A stretch of 64,000 nt of DNA, from positions 79,777-143,776 of the forward strand of contig CAVWIS010000043.1 in NCBI GenBank assembly GCA_963755055.1, written 5' to 3'. A program made the position numbers and the translations under genes. The stretch is from AP-16 sp963755055 (lineage in GTDB: Bacteria > Pseudomonadota > Alphaproteobacteria > Rhizobiales > Xanthobacteraceae). Each line of letters opens with the position of its first letter. Positions within the stretch are counted from its first letter, which is position 1. This document shows, in pieces, positions 25,544 to 34,204 of this stretch. Under the pieces are notes generated by a model. That model was not told where the DNA came from. It searched no databases and saw nothing but the letters and a program-made list of their open reading frames with translations.

Positions 25544-26821
25544 ATGTCGGCCGGTCGTTCCTGTAAGTCGTCGGCAGTCGCGCGCGCATCGATCCGCGAC
25601 CTGGTGATCTTCAGCGGACTGTTCTTCGCTCTGTCCGCCGTCGCCTATTTCGCCACGATCTCGTGGATCAAGCCGATCCCGCTGGACGCGACCACGCTAG
25701 CGGTGGGGCGCGACTTCCTGAATTTCTGGATGTACGGCCACGCGGCCGCGATCCCCGATCCCAGCCAATTCTATAATCCCGCCGTCTACAATCGCGAGCT
25801 CGCGGCGCTCATCGGCGCCGACTATCCGGGACAGAACTGGTCCTATCCCCCAAACATCATGCTGATCGCGGCGCCGTTCGCGCGATTGCCCTACATGGCG
25901 GCGCTGATCGTGTGGACCATCCTGAGCCTCGCGATCTTCCTCGTGGTCATGCGCGGACGCATTGGCGACCGCCGATTGCTCATCCCGGTCCTGTTCTCCC
26001 CGGCCGCCGTTCTCTGCCTGATGTCCGGGCAGAGCGCGTTCATCACGGCCGCCATGCTGATCACGATCTTCGCCTGTCTCGATCGTCGCCCGGTGGTGAG
26101 CGGCGTGCTGATCGGCCTCTTGACCATGAAGCCGCAGCTGGGGCTGCTGCTCCCGGTCATGCTGATCGCCGCCGGGCGCTGGCGGGCGTTCGCCGCCGCC
26201 GCGGCCACGACGATCGCGGTCGCCGGACTGACCGCAGCCTTGTTCGGACCGAAGGTGTGGATCGATTTCGTGGTGACCGGCATCCCGGCGCAGAACCTGG
26301 TGCTGGTCGATCCGGAGATGCGCGGGGCGCCGTTCATGCCGACGATCTTCATGAACATGCGGGTCGCCGGGGCGAGCTACGGGGTGGCAATGGCGGTTCA
26401 GGCCTGCTTCTCCGCCCTTGCGGCGGCCGCGGTGTTCTGGGTGTTCCGCTTCCGGCGGACCGCCGATCCGCTGCTCTTGATGGCGACGTACTTCGCCTGC
26501 GCGATCTTCGGTTCGCCCTATCTGCTGGCCTACGACACCATGGCGCTGACCATTGTCGCCGTGATGCTGCTGGCCTCGGATAAGCTCGACGCGCGCGGCC
26601 GGGTCCTGGCGAAACTGGTGTTCTGGCTGCCGCTGGTACAGCTGGCATTCGGGTTCAGCCACGTCCCGGGACCGGCGCTGATCACCCCGGTCTTCGCGAT
26701 CTATGCGCTGATCCGGCTGCGCGACGTCGCCGACTGGGGCCGCCCCGCGCAGGCCGTGCCTGGTTCCTGTCCGGCGCCCGCAACGCAAGCTTTCGCCGTC
26801 GGCGCGCCGACGACCGCGTGA
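25544..26821 (+). CDS. Glycosyltransferase family 87 (DUF2029) membrane protein
   Basis: This 425-residue integral membrane protein has about ten hydrophobic helices. The first periplasmic loop contains GRDFLNFWMYGHAA, and the region NWSYPPNIMLIAAPFARLPY carries the Asp and Tyr-Pro-Pro pattern typical of the GT87/ArnT-like GT-C fold. Further on are GLLTMKPQLGLLLPVMLI and GSPYLLAYDTMAL. GT87 enzymes transfer mannose or other sugars from polyprenyl-phosphate donors; the acceptor here is unknown. The next gene converges from the other strand. Confidence 0.85.
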   Translation: MSAGRSCKSSAVARASIRDLVIFSGLFFALSAVAYFATISWIKPIPLDATTLAVGRDFLNFWMYGHAAAIPDPSQFYNPAVYNRELAALIGADYPGQNWSYPPNIMLIAAPFARLPYMAALIVWTILSLAIFLVVMRGRIGDRRLLIPVLFSPAAVLCLMSGQSAFITAAMLITIFACLDRRPVVSGVLIGLLTMKPQLGLLLPVMLIAAGRWRAFAAAAATTIAVAGLTAALFGPKVWIDFVVTGIPAQNLVLVDPEMRGAPFMPTIFMNMRVAGASYGVAMAVQACFSALAAAAVFWVFRFRRTADPLLLMATYFACAIFGSPYLLAYDTMALTIVAVMLLASDKLDARGRVLAKLVFWLPLVQLAFGFSHVPGPALITPVFAIYALIRLRDVADWGRPAQAVPGSCPAPATQAFAVGAPTTA

Positions 26822-26864
26822 TGCTCCTGGTGCTCGCGTCGTCCGCCGGGCGCCTTATCGACCC

Positions 26865-27815
26865 TCAGCCAAGGACCACGTCGTCCTCGACCCAGGCGCG
26901 GATGATGTGGTGGGCGATGGCGACCGGCGGCGGGGTGGCCAACCCCTGCGGATGCTGGCGCAGCAGCATCAGCGCCACCTCGTCGCGATCGAACCAGCGG
27001 GCATCCTCGAGCTCGGTGCGGTCGACCGTGATGTCAGTCGACAGCGCCTCGGCGTGGCAGCCGATCATCAGCGACATCGGGAACGGCCAGGGCTGGCAGG
27101 CGAAATATTTGACCTCGCCGCAGGGCACGCCGGCCTCCTCGCGGGTCTCCCGCCGGACCGCCTCCTCGATGGTCTCGCCGGGCTCGACGAAGCCTGCGAG
27201 GCACGACCACGTGCCGGTTGGAAAGCGCGCCTGGCGGCCGAGCAGGCAGCGCCCGTCCGCCACCGCCAGCATGATCACCACGGGATCGGTGCGAGGAAAA
27301 TGCTCCGCCTTGCAGGCCGGGCAATCACGCCGCCATCCGGCCTGGACCACGTTGGTCGGCTGGCCGCAATTGGCGCAGAACCGGTGGCGGGCGTGCCAGT
27401 GCAGCATCGCCTTGGCCTCGGCGATCTGCGCCAGATGATCCGCGCCGACCAGCCCTTGGATGGCGATCGAGCGCAGGTCGAGGACGAGGAAATCGGGCCG
27501 TGACTTTACGGCCTCGACGGCGGCGCGGTCGACCGCTGTTCCGAACCGGCCGGCGTCGCCGATGAGGCCGAGGAAGAGCCTCTCGGTGGTGGCGCCGAGC
27601 CCATTGGCCTCGGCAAGCGTGAACGTCGGATCGATCCCGTCGGGGGTCTTCTTCAGGACGATGAGCTCGCCGCCCATGACATAGGACACGGCGCGGCTAT
27701 CGGCCTCGAGGGCGGCCAGGAACGCCGCATCGGTGCGCCGTTCGCTCGCGCGCTCGACCGGATTGGCGATGTAGCCGAGCCGCGGCTTCGGCCCGAGATC
27801 GGGGCGGGGGGACAT
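26865..27815 (-). CDS. nudC: NAD(+) diphosphatase NudC
   Basis: From the ATG at 27815 the protein has 316 residues. It shows the zinc ribbon (CANCGQPT .. CPACKAEHFPRTDP), the Nudix box GFVEPGETIEEAVRRETREE and the downstream NADH-specific motif as QPWPFPMSLM (SQPWPFPxS in the family, with Cys at the first position here). NudC cleaves NAD(H) to NMN(H) and AMP and removes NAD caps from RNA. A HIT-family gene lies directly upstream on the same strand, about 80 bp apart, and both act on nucleotide compounds; they may be one operon. A longer start at 27881 exists. Confidence 0.93.
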   Translation of the reverse strand: MSPRPDLGPKPRLGYIANPVERASERRTDAAFLAALEADSRAVSYVMGGELIVLKKTPDGIDPTFTLAEANGLGATTERLFLGLIGDAGRFGTAVDRAAVEAVKSRPDFLVLDLRSIAIQGLVGADHLAQIAEAKAMLHWHARHRFCANCGQPTNVVQAGWRRDCPACKAEHFPRTDPVVIMLAVADGRCLLGRQARFPTGTWSCLAGFVEPGETIEEAVRRETREEAGVPCGEVKYFACQPWPFPMSLMIGCHAEALSTDITVDRTELEDARWFDRDEVALMLLRQHPQGLATPPPVAIAHHIIRAWVEDDVVLG

Positions 27816-27895
27816 GGGTGGCTCCGCAGGGTGGGTGGCGAACGTCGCACGGCGCACCGCGGCGTGCAACGTGCCGCGCATGGCGGCGGAGCAGT

Positions 27896-28315
27896 CTACC
27901 GCAGGCCGATCGCCTCGCGCAGGCTCGCCGCCAAGCGGCCAAGCTCCGCCTGATCGTAAGGGAGCGGCGGCACCGCGCCCCAGACCGGGTTCGCGCCGGC
28001 CGCATCGTCGGGAAAGCGGGCGATCACGTGGACGTGGAGCTGGCGCACCTGATTGCCCAGCGCCGCGATGTTGAGCTTATCGCACCGCGTCAGCGCCTTC
28101 AGCGCCCGCGCGCTTCGCGCCATCTCGGTCATCAGCGCCGCCTGGTCGGCCTCGGCGAGATCGATGATCTCCACCATGCCGGGCCGGCGCGGTACCAGGA
28201 CGAGCCACGGATAGTTGGCGTCCCGGCTCAAAAGGACGCGGCACAGCGGCAGGTCGCCGAGCACGACCACGTGTCTTTCCAGATCGGGATCGAGCGACCA
28301 TTCGGCGTTGGTCAT
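27896..28315 (-). CDS. HIT-family nucleotide hydrolase-like protein
   Basis: The 139-residue protein starts MTNAEWSLDPDLERHVVVLGD. It carries the histidine-triad region as QLHVHVIARF: the first His of HxHxH is Gln, while the nucleophile His is kept, as in a common proteobacterial subgroup. YPWLVLVPRRPGM before it fits the family. HIT proteins hydrolyse or transfer nucleotidyl groups; the substrate is not known here. I used the ATG at 28315, since the longer frame to 28465 runs into the upstream SRP RNA region. It probably shares transcription with nudC. Confidence 0.88.
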   Translation of the reverse strand: MTNAEWSLDPDLERHVVVLGDLPLCRVLLSRDANYPWLVLVPRRPGMVEIIDLAEADQAALMTEMARSARALKALTRCDKLNIAALGNQVRQLHVHVIARFPDDAAGANPVWGAVPPLPYDQAELGRLAASLREAIGLR

Positions 28316-28428
28316 CGGCGGGCTCCGTCGGCATTTCGGGTCGCTCACCGGAATATCACACCAGAGTGGACAGCGGCGGTCCGCCTCATGCCGGTCGCTT
28401 GCGTTCACGGCGGGTTGGGACGATATAG

Positions 28429-28535
28429 GGGGCGGGAGGTTGGCGGTGGACGAGCCACTCGCCAACCGGGTCAGGTCCGGAAGGAAGCAGCCCTAACGAG
28501 CTCCGGTTCGGGTCGCTCGTCAGCCTCCCGCCTAT
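28429..28535 (+). ncRNA. ffs: Bacterial small signal recognition particle RNA (4.5S)
   Basis: The apical domain GGTCAGGTCCGGAAGGAAGC AGCC is the invariant SRP RNA hairpin with its GGAA tetraloop and asymmetric loop. The ends (GGCGGGAGGTTGGC and CAGCCTCCCGCC) pair to form the long stem. It binds Ffh to target membrane proteins. Position just upstream of dnaX matches many alphaproteobacteria. Ends are approximate by a few bases. Confidence 0.93.
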
Positions 28536-28590
28536 TTCCACTTTCCGTAGGGCTTCGAGCCCGGGGGTCGCGGCGGCACGGGACGCAAGG

Positions 28591-30549
28591 ATGAACGACG
28601 CCGAGACCCCCGACGCAGGCTCAAGCGCCGGCCTCGACCTCGGGCCGACCCCGGTCGCGGCGGCCGGCGGCGCCTACCGGGTGCTGGCGCGAAAATACCG
28701 GCCCGCGACCTTCGCCGACCTGATCGGCCAGGACGCCATGGTGCGCACCCTGTCGAACGCATTCGAGACCGGTCGCATCCCGCAGGCATGGATCCTCACC
28801 GGCGTGCGCGGCGTCGGCAAGACCACGACCGCGCGCATCCTTGCGCGCGCCCTGAACTACGAGCTGCCCGACGGCAGCGGCGGGCCGACGGTCGAGATGC
28901 CGAAGCTCGGCGTGCATTGCCAGGCGATCATGGAGAGCCGGCACGTCGACGTCATCGAGATGGATGCGGCCTCCCACAATGGCGTCGACGATGTCCGCCA
29001 GATCAACGATGCGATCCGCTATGCGCCGATCACCGCGCGCTACAAGGTCTACATCCTCGATGAAGTCCACATGCTCACCGGGCCGGCGTTCAACGCCCTG
29101 CTGAAGACGCTCGAGGAGCCGCCGCCGCACGCAAAATTCGTGTTCGCCACCACGGAGATCCGCAAGGTCCCGGTGACCGTGCTGTCGCGCTGCCAGCGCT
29201 TCGACCTGCGCCGCGTCGAGGCGGCGCTGCTGGTCCGGCATCTGGAGACGATCGCGGCCCGCGAGGCCATCGCCACCGAGCCGGAGGCGCTCGCCCTGAT
29301 CGCCCGCGCCGCGGAAGGATCGGTGCGCGACGCGTTGTCGCTGCTCGACCAGGCGATCGCCCATTCGGGCGCATCGGCTGCCGGCGCCGTCCGCGCCGAG
29401 GACGTGCGCCAGATGCTCGGGCTCGCCGACCGGGCCCGCGTCATCGACCTGTTCGAGGCGCTGATGCGCGGCGACGCGGCGGCGGCGCTGGCGGAGCTGC
29501 GCGATCAATACGATTCCGGCGCCGATCCGGCGGTGGTGCTGGCAGACCTCGCTGAGTTCATCCATTTCGTCACGCGGATCAAGATCGTGCCGGCGGTGGC
29601 CGACGACGTGTCGCTCGCCGAGTCCGAGCGCAGCCGCGGCCGCGCTTTTGCCGCCGCGCTGTCGATGCGGGTTCTCTCGCGGGTCTGGCAGATGCTGTTC
29701 CGCGGCCTTCCCGACGTGCAGGCCGCCGCCAAGCCGATCGCCGCCGCCGAGATGGTGCTGGTGCGGATCGCCTATGCGGCCGACCTGCCGACCCCGGACG
29801 AGGTGATCCGCGCGCTTGGGCCGGCCTCCGGCCAGCCCGCCGCGCCGGGATCCGCCAGCGCCGACCGGCCGCAAGGCGCGCCTGCGTCGAGCCCGCGGGT
29901 CGAAGCACCACGGGCCGAAGTACCACGGGCGGAGGTGCCGCGAGCAGAGATGGCGCGGGCCGAGGCGCCGCGCGGCGCACCGCGCGCGGCGTTCGCCGCC
30001 GCCCGGCCGACGCCGACGCCGATGGCGGTCGCTTCCGCCCCCGCCACGGAAGCCGCGCCGATCGTGGTCACGGGCTTCCCCGACCTGATCGCGCTCGCCC
30101 AGCGCATGCGCGACCTCACCGTCAAGAGCGCGCTGGAACGCGACCTCCGGCTGGTGCGCTTCGAGGACGGCCGCCTGGAGATCGCCCTCGAGCCCGGGGC
30201 GTCGAAAACGCTGGTCAACGACCTGTCGCGCAAGCTCGCAGAATGGACCGGGCGGCGCTGGATGGTCGTGGTGTCGGCAGAAGCCGGCGCCCCCACCGTC
30301 AAGTCGCAAGCCGAGGCGCAGCGCGCCGAGCTGGTGCGCGGCGTGCGGGCCGATCCGCTCGTCCAGGCGGTGCTGGCGCGGTTCCCCGGCGCCGAGATCG
30401 TCGACGTGCGGCGGCGAGGCGTCGAGGCCCTGCCGCCGGCGCCGGCCAGCGATGACGGCGAGGGGATCGCCGAGGACGCCGCCGTGAGCGACGAGTCCTC
30501 GGCCTTCGGCGAGCGCGGCGCACCCGACGATGTCGACGACGATTTCTGA
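28591..30549 (+). CDS. dnaX: DNA polymerase III subunits gamma and tau
   Basis: The 652-residue clamp-loader ATPase has Walker A GVRGVGKTTTARILARAL, an unusual linker before HCQAIMESRHVDVIEMDAASH (only one of the zinc cysteines remains, as seen in this class), Walker B as VYILDEVHML, and the SRC motif LSRCQRFDLRR. The C-terminal part includes a Pro/Ala-rich stretch with PRAEV-type five-residue repeats near residues 435-465, then the tau-like domain. It loads beta clamps and links the replicase to DnaB. ybaB and recR follow at 24 and 14 bp, a conserved operon. Confidence 0.97.
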   Translation: MNDAETPDAGSSAGLDLGPTPVAAAGGAYRVLARKYRPATFADLIGQDAMVRTLSNAFETGRIPQAWILTGVRGVGKTTTARILARALNYELPDGSGGPTVEMPKLGVHCQAIMESRHVDVIEMDAASHNGVDDVRQINDAIRYAPITARYKVYILDEVHMLTGPAFNALLKTLEEPPPHAKFVFATTEIRKVPVTVLSRCQRFDLRRVEAALLVRHLETIAAREAIATEPEALALIARAAEGSVRDALSLLDQAIAHSGASAAGAVRAEDVRQMLGLADRARVIDLFEALMRGDAAAALAELRDQYDSGADPAVVLADLAEFIHFVTRIKIVPAVADDVSLAESERSRGRAFAAALSMRVLSRVWQMLFRGLPDVQAAAKPIAAAEMVLVRIAYAADLPTPDEVIRALGPASGQPAAPGSASADRPQGAPASSPRVEAPRAEVPRAEVPRAEMARAEAPRGAPRAAFAAARPTPTPMAVASAPATEAAPIVVTGFPDLIALAQRMRDLTVKSALERDLRLVRFEDGRLEIALEPGASKTLVNDLSRKLAEWTGRRWMVVVSAEAGAPTVKSQAEAQRAELVRGVRADPLVQAVLARFPGAEIVDVRRRGVEALPPAPASDDGEGIAEDAAVSDESSAFGERGAPDDVDDDF

Positions 30550-30573
30550 TCGCGCGCAACCAGCGAGGACACG

Positions 30574-30894
30574 ATGGCGGATTTCATGGGCCTGATGAAG
30601 CAGGCCGCGCAGATGCAGCAGAAGATGGAAGCGCTGCAGACCGAGCTCGACCAGCTGACCGTCGAGGGCAGCGCCGGCGGCGGCGTCGTCACCGTGCGCA
30701 TGTCGGGCAAGGGCGAGCTCAAGGGCGTCACGATCGATGCCTCGCTGATGAAGCCCGACGAGAAGGAGATCGTCGAGGACCTGATGGTGGCGGCCCATGC
30801 GGACGCCCGGCGCAAGACCGAGGTGCTGCTGCAGGACAAGATGAAGCAGCTGACCGGCGGCCTGCCGATCCCGCCCGGCATGAAGCTGTTCTAG
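30574..30894 (+). CDS. ybaB: YbaB/EbfC nucleoid-associated protein
   Basis: The 106-residue protein begins MADFMGLMKQAAQMQQKMEALQ, the helical dimerisation arm of the YbaB/EbfC family, followed by EGSAGGGVVTVRMSGKGELKGV and a second helix pair. It binds DNA as a tweezer-like dimer and is thought to aid DNA repair with RecR. It lies between dnaX and recR. Confidence 0.96.
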   Translation: MADFMGLMKQAAQMQQKMEALQTELDQLTVEGSAGGGVVTVRMSGKGELKGVTIDASLMKPDEKEIVEDLMVAAHADARRKTEVLLQDKMKQLTGGLPIPPGMKLF

Positions 30895-30908
30895 GTCCGC
30901 GCGGCTCC

Positions 30909-31514
30909 ATGCCCACCGCGGTCGCCGGACCGGAAATCGAGCGCTTGATCCAATTGCTCGCCCGCCTGCCCGGCCTCGGCCCCCGCTCGGCCCGGCGCGC
31001 GGCGCTGCACCTGATCAAGAAGCGCGAGGCCCTGATGATGCCGCTCGCCGCCGCGCTGCAGACCGCGCTGCAGACCGTCGCGGTCTGCCGGGTGTGCGGC
31101 AACATCGACAGCCAGAATCCCTGCACGGTCTGCGTCGATCCGCGGCGCGACCCTTCGGTCATCGTCGTGGTCGCCGATGTCGCCGATCTGTGGGCGCTGG
31201 ACCGCGCCGGCGCCATCAATGCCCGCTATCATGTGCTCGGCGGCACGCTGTCTCCGCTCGACGGCGTCGGGCCGGACGACATCTCGATCGATGCGCTGAT
31301 CGGCCGCGTGCACGAGCCGGCGGTCGGCGAGGTGATCCTCGCGCTCAATGCCACCGTCGACGGGCAGACCACCGCCCATTACATCACCGATCTGCTGCGC
31401 GACGCCAACGTCAAGGTCACCCGGCTCGCCCATGGCGTCCCGGTCGGCGGCGAGCTCGACTATCTGGATGAAGGCACGCTCGCTGCCGCGATCCGCCAGC
31501 GCACGCTGTTCTGA
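30909..31514 (+). CDS. recR: Recombination protein RecR
   Basis: The 201-residue protein has an N-terminal helix-hairpin-helix (LARLPGLGPRSARRAALHL), the zinc finger CRVCGNIDSQNPCTVC, a Toprim domain (VIVVVADVADLWALDRAG .. YHVLGGTLSPLDGVGP) and a C-terminal VPVGGELDYLDEGTL segment. With RecO and RecF it loads RecA on gapped DNA. Third gene of the dnaX operon; a methyltransferase gene follows 17 bp on. Confidence 0.97.
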   Translation: MPTAVAGPEIERLIQLLARLPGLGPRSARRAALHLIKKREALMMPLAAALQTALQTVAVCRVCGNIDSQNPCTVCVDPRRDPSVIVVVADVADLWALDRAGAINARYHVLGGTLSPLDGVGPDDISIDALIGRVHEPAVGEVILALNATVDGQTTAHYITDLLRDANVKVTRLAHGVPVGGELDYLDEGTLAAAIRQRTLF

Positions 31515-31531
31515 CGGAGTTTTGCACGTCG

Positions 31532-32137
31532 ATGAGCGACGACAGGACGGTCGATGCCTACGCGGTCAACGCCGCGGCCTACAGCCGGGACTGGCTGGAG
31601 CAGCCGTCGCCCGACGATCTCTACGCGCTGTTGGAGACGCATTTCGTCAAGGGCGGGGAGACCGCCGATATCGGCTGCGGCAACGGACGCGACGCCGCTT
31701 GGCTCGCCCGGCACGGCTTCAAGGTGACCGGCTACGACAACTCGCCGGAGTTGCTGACGGAAGCTCGCCGGCTGTTTCCCGGCATCGCCTTCGTGCAGGC
31801 TGCGCTGCCCGGTCTCGATGGCGTCGCGCGACAGTTCGACAACGTGGTCTGCGAGACCGTCATCATGCATCTCGATCGCGCCGAGGTGCCGCAGGCGGTG
31901 CGCAGCCTCATTCGCATCCTGCGCCCGGGCGGCGTGCTCTATCTGTCCTGGCGCGTCACCGAGGGCGCCGACCAGCGCCACGCGGACGGCCGGCTCTACG
32001 CGGCGTTCGCCCCTGATCTCGTCAGCGGCGAGCTTGCGGGCTGCGCCATCCTGCATGCCGAGGACGTGCGGAGCCTGAGCTCGGGAAAACGCATCTGCCG
32101 GATCGTCGCCAGAAAAACCGGAGGGCGCTCCGGCTGA
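31532..32137 (+). CDS. Class I SAM-dependent methyltransferase
   Basis: The 201-residue enzyme has the AdoMet-binding motif TADIGCGNGRDAAWLARHGFKVTGYDNS, then an acidic motif II (FVQAALPGL), LRPGGVLYLSWRVTEG and a C-terminal lid. The substrate is unknown. It follows recR closely and may be cotranscribed. Its final codons contain one arm of a hairpin that acts as terminator for the convergent cupin gene, so the two 3' ends are interlocked. Confidence 0.88.
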   Translation: MSDDRTVDAYAVNAAAYSRDWLEQPSPDDLYALLETHFVKGGETADIGCGNGRDAAWLARHGFKVTGYDNSPELLTEARRLFPGIAFVQAALPGLDGVARQFDNVVCETVIMHLDRAEVPQAVRSLIRILRPGGVLYLSWRVTEGADQRHADGRLYAAFAPDLVSGELAGCAILHAEDVRSLSSGKRICRIVARKTGGRSG

Positions 32138-32149
32138 GCTGCCCTCCGG
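32112..32149 (-). terminator. Terminator of the cupin gene, overlapping the methyltransferase 3' end
   Basis: On the minus strand CCGGAGGGC (32149-32141) and GCCCTCCGG (32126-32118) form a 9-bp stem followed directly by TTTTT. One arm lies inside the methyltransferase coding sequence. Confidence 0.75.
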
Positions 32150-32184
32150 CGCGCTCGAGGTCGAGGTCCTCGCGCGGGTGTCGT

Positions 32185-32649
32185 TCAGGACGGCGGCAGG
32201 ATCTCCATCCCGAACTCCGCGAACAGCGCCCCGACTTTCGCCGGGTCAGGCGGACCGGGAGGGATCTGGCCGAGCTTGCGGAAGAACGCCTGGAACGAGG
32301 CGCCGGGCGTGACGAGCCAGAGGGTTCTCCCCGGCGTGCTGCCGATGTTGCGGAACGCGTGCGCGGTTCCTCGGGCGAAATTCAGGGTGCTCCCCGAGGT
32401 CGCCCGATGGAGCGTGCCGTCGAGGAAGACCTCGAATTCCCCGTCGAGGATGAAGATCACCTCGTCCTCGCGGCTGTGGACATGGGGCGGGATGCCGAGG
32501 CCGGGAGGCGACGTCAGCTCGAAGACGTAATAGGCACCGCCGGTCTGCTCGCTGGTGACCTTCTCCCAGGCGGTATGGCCGAGCTCGTTGAGAACGGCTC
32601 CCTGGCCGGCCGGCATGATGAAGGCAGGCTTGCGCGATCCAGACGTCAT
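32185..32649 (-). CDS. Cupin-domain protein
   Basis: The 154-residue protein contains the two cupin motifs PPHVHSREDEVIFILDGEFEVF and NFARGTAHAFRNIG, whose His, Glu and His residues bind a metal. C-terminal FRKLGQIPPGPPDPAKVGALFAEFGMEILPP is shared by a common soil-bacterial subgroup. It may be a quercetinase-like dioxygenase or a small-molecule-binding protein; I cannot decide. It is a single gene, ended by the terminator at 32112-32149. Confidence 0.85.
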   Translation of the reverse strand: MTSGSRKPAFIMPAGQGAVLNELGHTAWEKVTSEQTGGAYYVFELTSPPGLGIPPHVHSREDEVIFILDGEFEVFLDGTLHRATSGSTLNFARGTAHAFRNIGSTPGRTLWLVTPGASFQAFFRKLGQIPPGPPDPAKVGALFAEFGMEILPPS

Positions 32650-32839
32650 GATGTCCCCCGTATGGCAAGATGGCTCCGGCGCGGATCGATCCGCGGCCGC
32701 AGCGGCATGAACACGATACGATCTGGGAGCTCTGTTGGATCACACCGCAAAATACCGGGAATGCCGCCATCTTCGCGGACACTGATGTTCCGATCGCGCG
32801 AGGCGTCCGGGCGGTCAGTGGTCAGCCCGGCCGGCCCCA

Positions 32840-34198
32840 CTACGAGAGGGGCCCCGCCTCCAGCCGCTCGAAGTGTCTGCTGCGCTGCAGCCACCACAGC
32901 AGCACCAGGCTGGGAGTTGCGACGAGCACGCAGATCACGAAGAACCACACCCAGCCGGTGGCGGCGGCGACGAAACCTGCCGTCGACGACAGGTAGGTTC
33001 GGCCGACCGCGGCGAGCGCGGTGAGCAGCGCGTACTGGGTGGCGGTGTGCAGCGGGTTGCGGCACAGCGCCGACAGGTAAGCGACGAAGATCACGGTGCC
33101 GATCGCGCTGGTGAAATTCTCCACCGTGATCGACACCGTGAGCATCGCGAGGTCGACGCCGACCACGGCTTGCCAGGAGAACACCAGGTTGGCCACGGCC
33201 TGCACGGTTCCGCCGATCCACAGGCTCGTGGCCAGCGGATAGCGTCGTGCCACGAACCCGCCGGCAAATCCGCCGGCCAGCGTCGCCACCAGCCCGACAC
33301 CCTTGATGATGGCGGCGTATTCGTTGCGCGAGAACCCGATGTCGATGACGAACGGCGCCGTCATCGCGCCTGCGAATGCGTCGGTGAACTTGAACAGCAC
33401 CACGAAGGCGAGCACGACGAACGCCATGTCGCCGGAGAAGAAGTCCTTGCGGGCGCCGTCCGCCGCATGGAGCACGCGCCAGAATGCCGACCGGCCGGCG
33501 ATCGCCTCGTGGGCGGCGGCCGAGCGCTCCGGCTCGGTCGCCACGATGGTCGTCACCATCCCAATTCCGACCAGCACCGCCATCGCGAGGTATCCGAAGG
33601 TCCAGGCGGAGCCCCTGACGAGCCCGATCTTCTGCTCGAAGAAGCTCACCAGGAACAGTGCGCCGGCGGTCGAGACCAGCATGCCGATGCGGTAGGCCGC
33701 CACGTAGCCGGCCATGCCGGCCGCCTGCTCGCGCTCCGGCAGGCTCTCCACCCGGAACGCGTCGACGACGATGTCCTGGGTGGCCGAGGCGGTGGCGACC
33801 AGAAGCGCGCCGATCGCCACGGTGAAAGGCGCTGATACCGGATCGCAGGACGCCAGGAACAGGATCGCCACAATCAGCAGCAACTGCGAGAAGATCAGCC
33901 AGCCGCGCCGCCGTCCGAGCCAGCGCGACAGCAGCGGCACGTCGATCGCGTCGACCACCGGGGCCCACAGGAACTTGATGGTGTAGGGCGTGCCGACCAG
34001 CGCGAACAGGCCGATGATCCGCAGGTCGACCCCGGATTCCTGGGTCCAGACCTGCAGGGTCGAGCCCGACAGCGCCAGCGGCAGGCCCGACGAGAAGCCG
34101 AGGAACATGACGATCAGCACGCGGGGACGCAGGTAGACGGCGAGCGCTTCCGCAAGGCTTGGGCGAGCAGGCGGGTCGCCCGGGACGGCGGTCGTCAT
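32840..34198 (-). CDS. ampG: AmpG-family muropeptide permease (MFS)
   Basis: The 452-residue, roughly 12-helix transporter has LRPRVLIVMFLGFSSGLPLALSGSTL near its N-terminus and the MFS loop LSRWLGRRRGWLIFSQ, both hallmarks of AmpG. AmpG imports anhydro-muropeptides from the periplasm for cell-wall recycling, and so influences beta-lactamase induction where AmpR is present. It runs in the same direction as rmuC, whose stop lies 6 bases further right than the ampG start, so the two may be one unit. Base 32650-32839 is a spacer without a gene. Confidence 0.92.
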   Translation of the reverse strand: MTTAVPGDPPARPSLAEALAVYLRPRVLIVMFLGFSSGLPLALSGSTLQVWTQESGVDLRIIGLFALVGTPYTIKFLWAPVVDAIDVPLLSRWLGRRRGWLIFSQLLLIVAILFLASCDPVSAPFTVAIGALLVATASATQDIVVDAFRVESLPEREQAAGMAGYVAAYRIGMLVSTAGALFLVSFFEQKIGLVRGSAWTFGYLAMAVLVGIGMVTTIVATEPERSAAAHEAIAGRSAFWRVLHAADGARKDFFSGDMAFVVLAFVVLFKFTDAFAGAMTAPFVIDIGFSRNEYAAIIKGVGLVATLAGGFAGGFVARRYPLATSLWIGGTVQAVANLVFSWQAVVGVDLAMLTVSITVENFTSAIGTVIFVAYLSALCRNPLHTATQYALLTALAAVGRTYLSSTAGFVAAATGWVWFFVICVLVATPSLVLLWWLQRSRHFERLEAGPLS

Positions 34199-34204
34199 GC
34201 CGGT

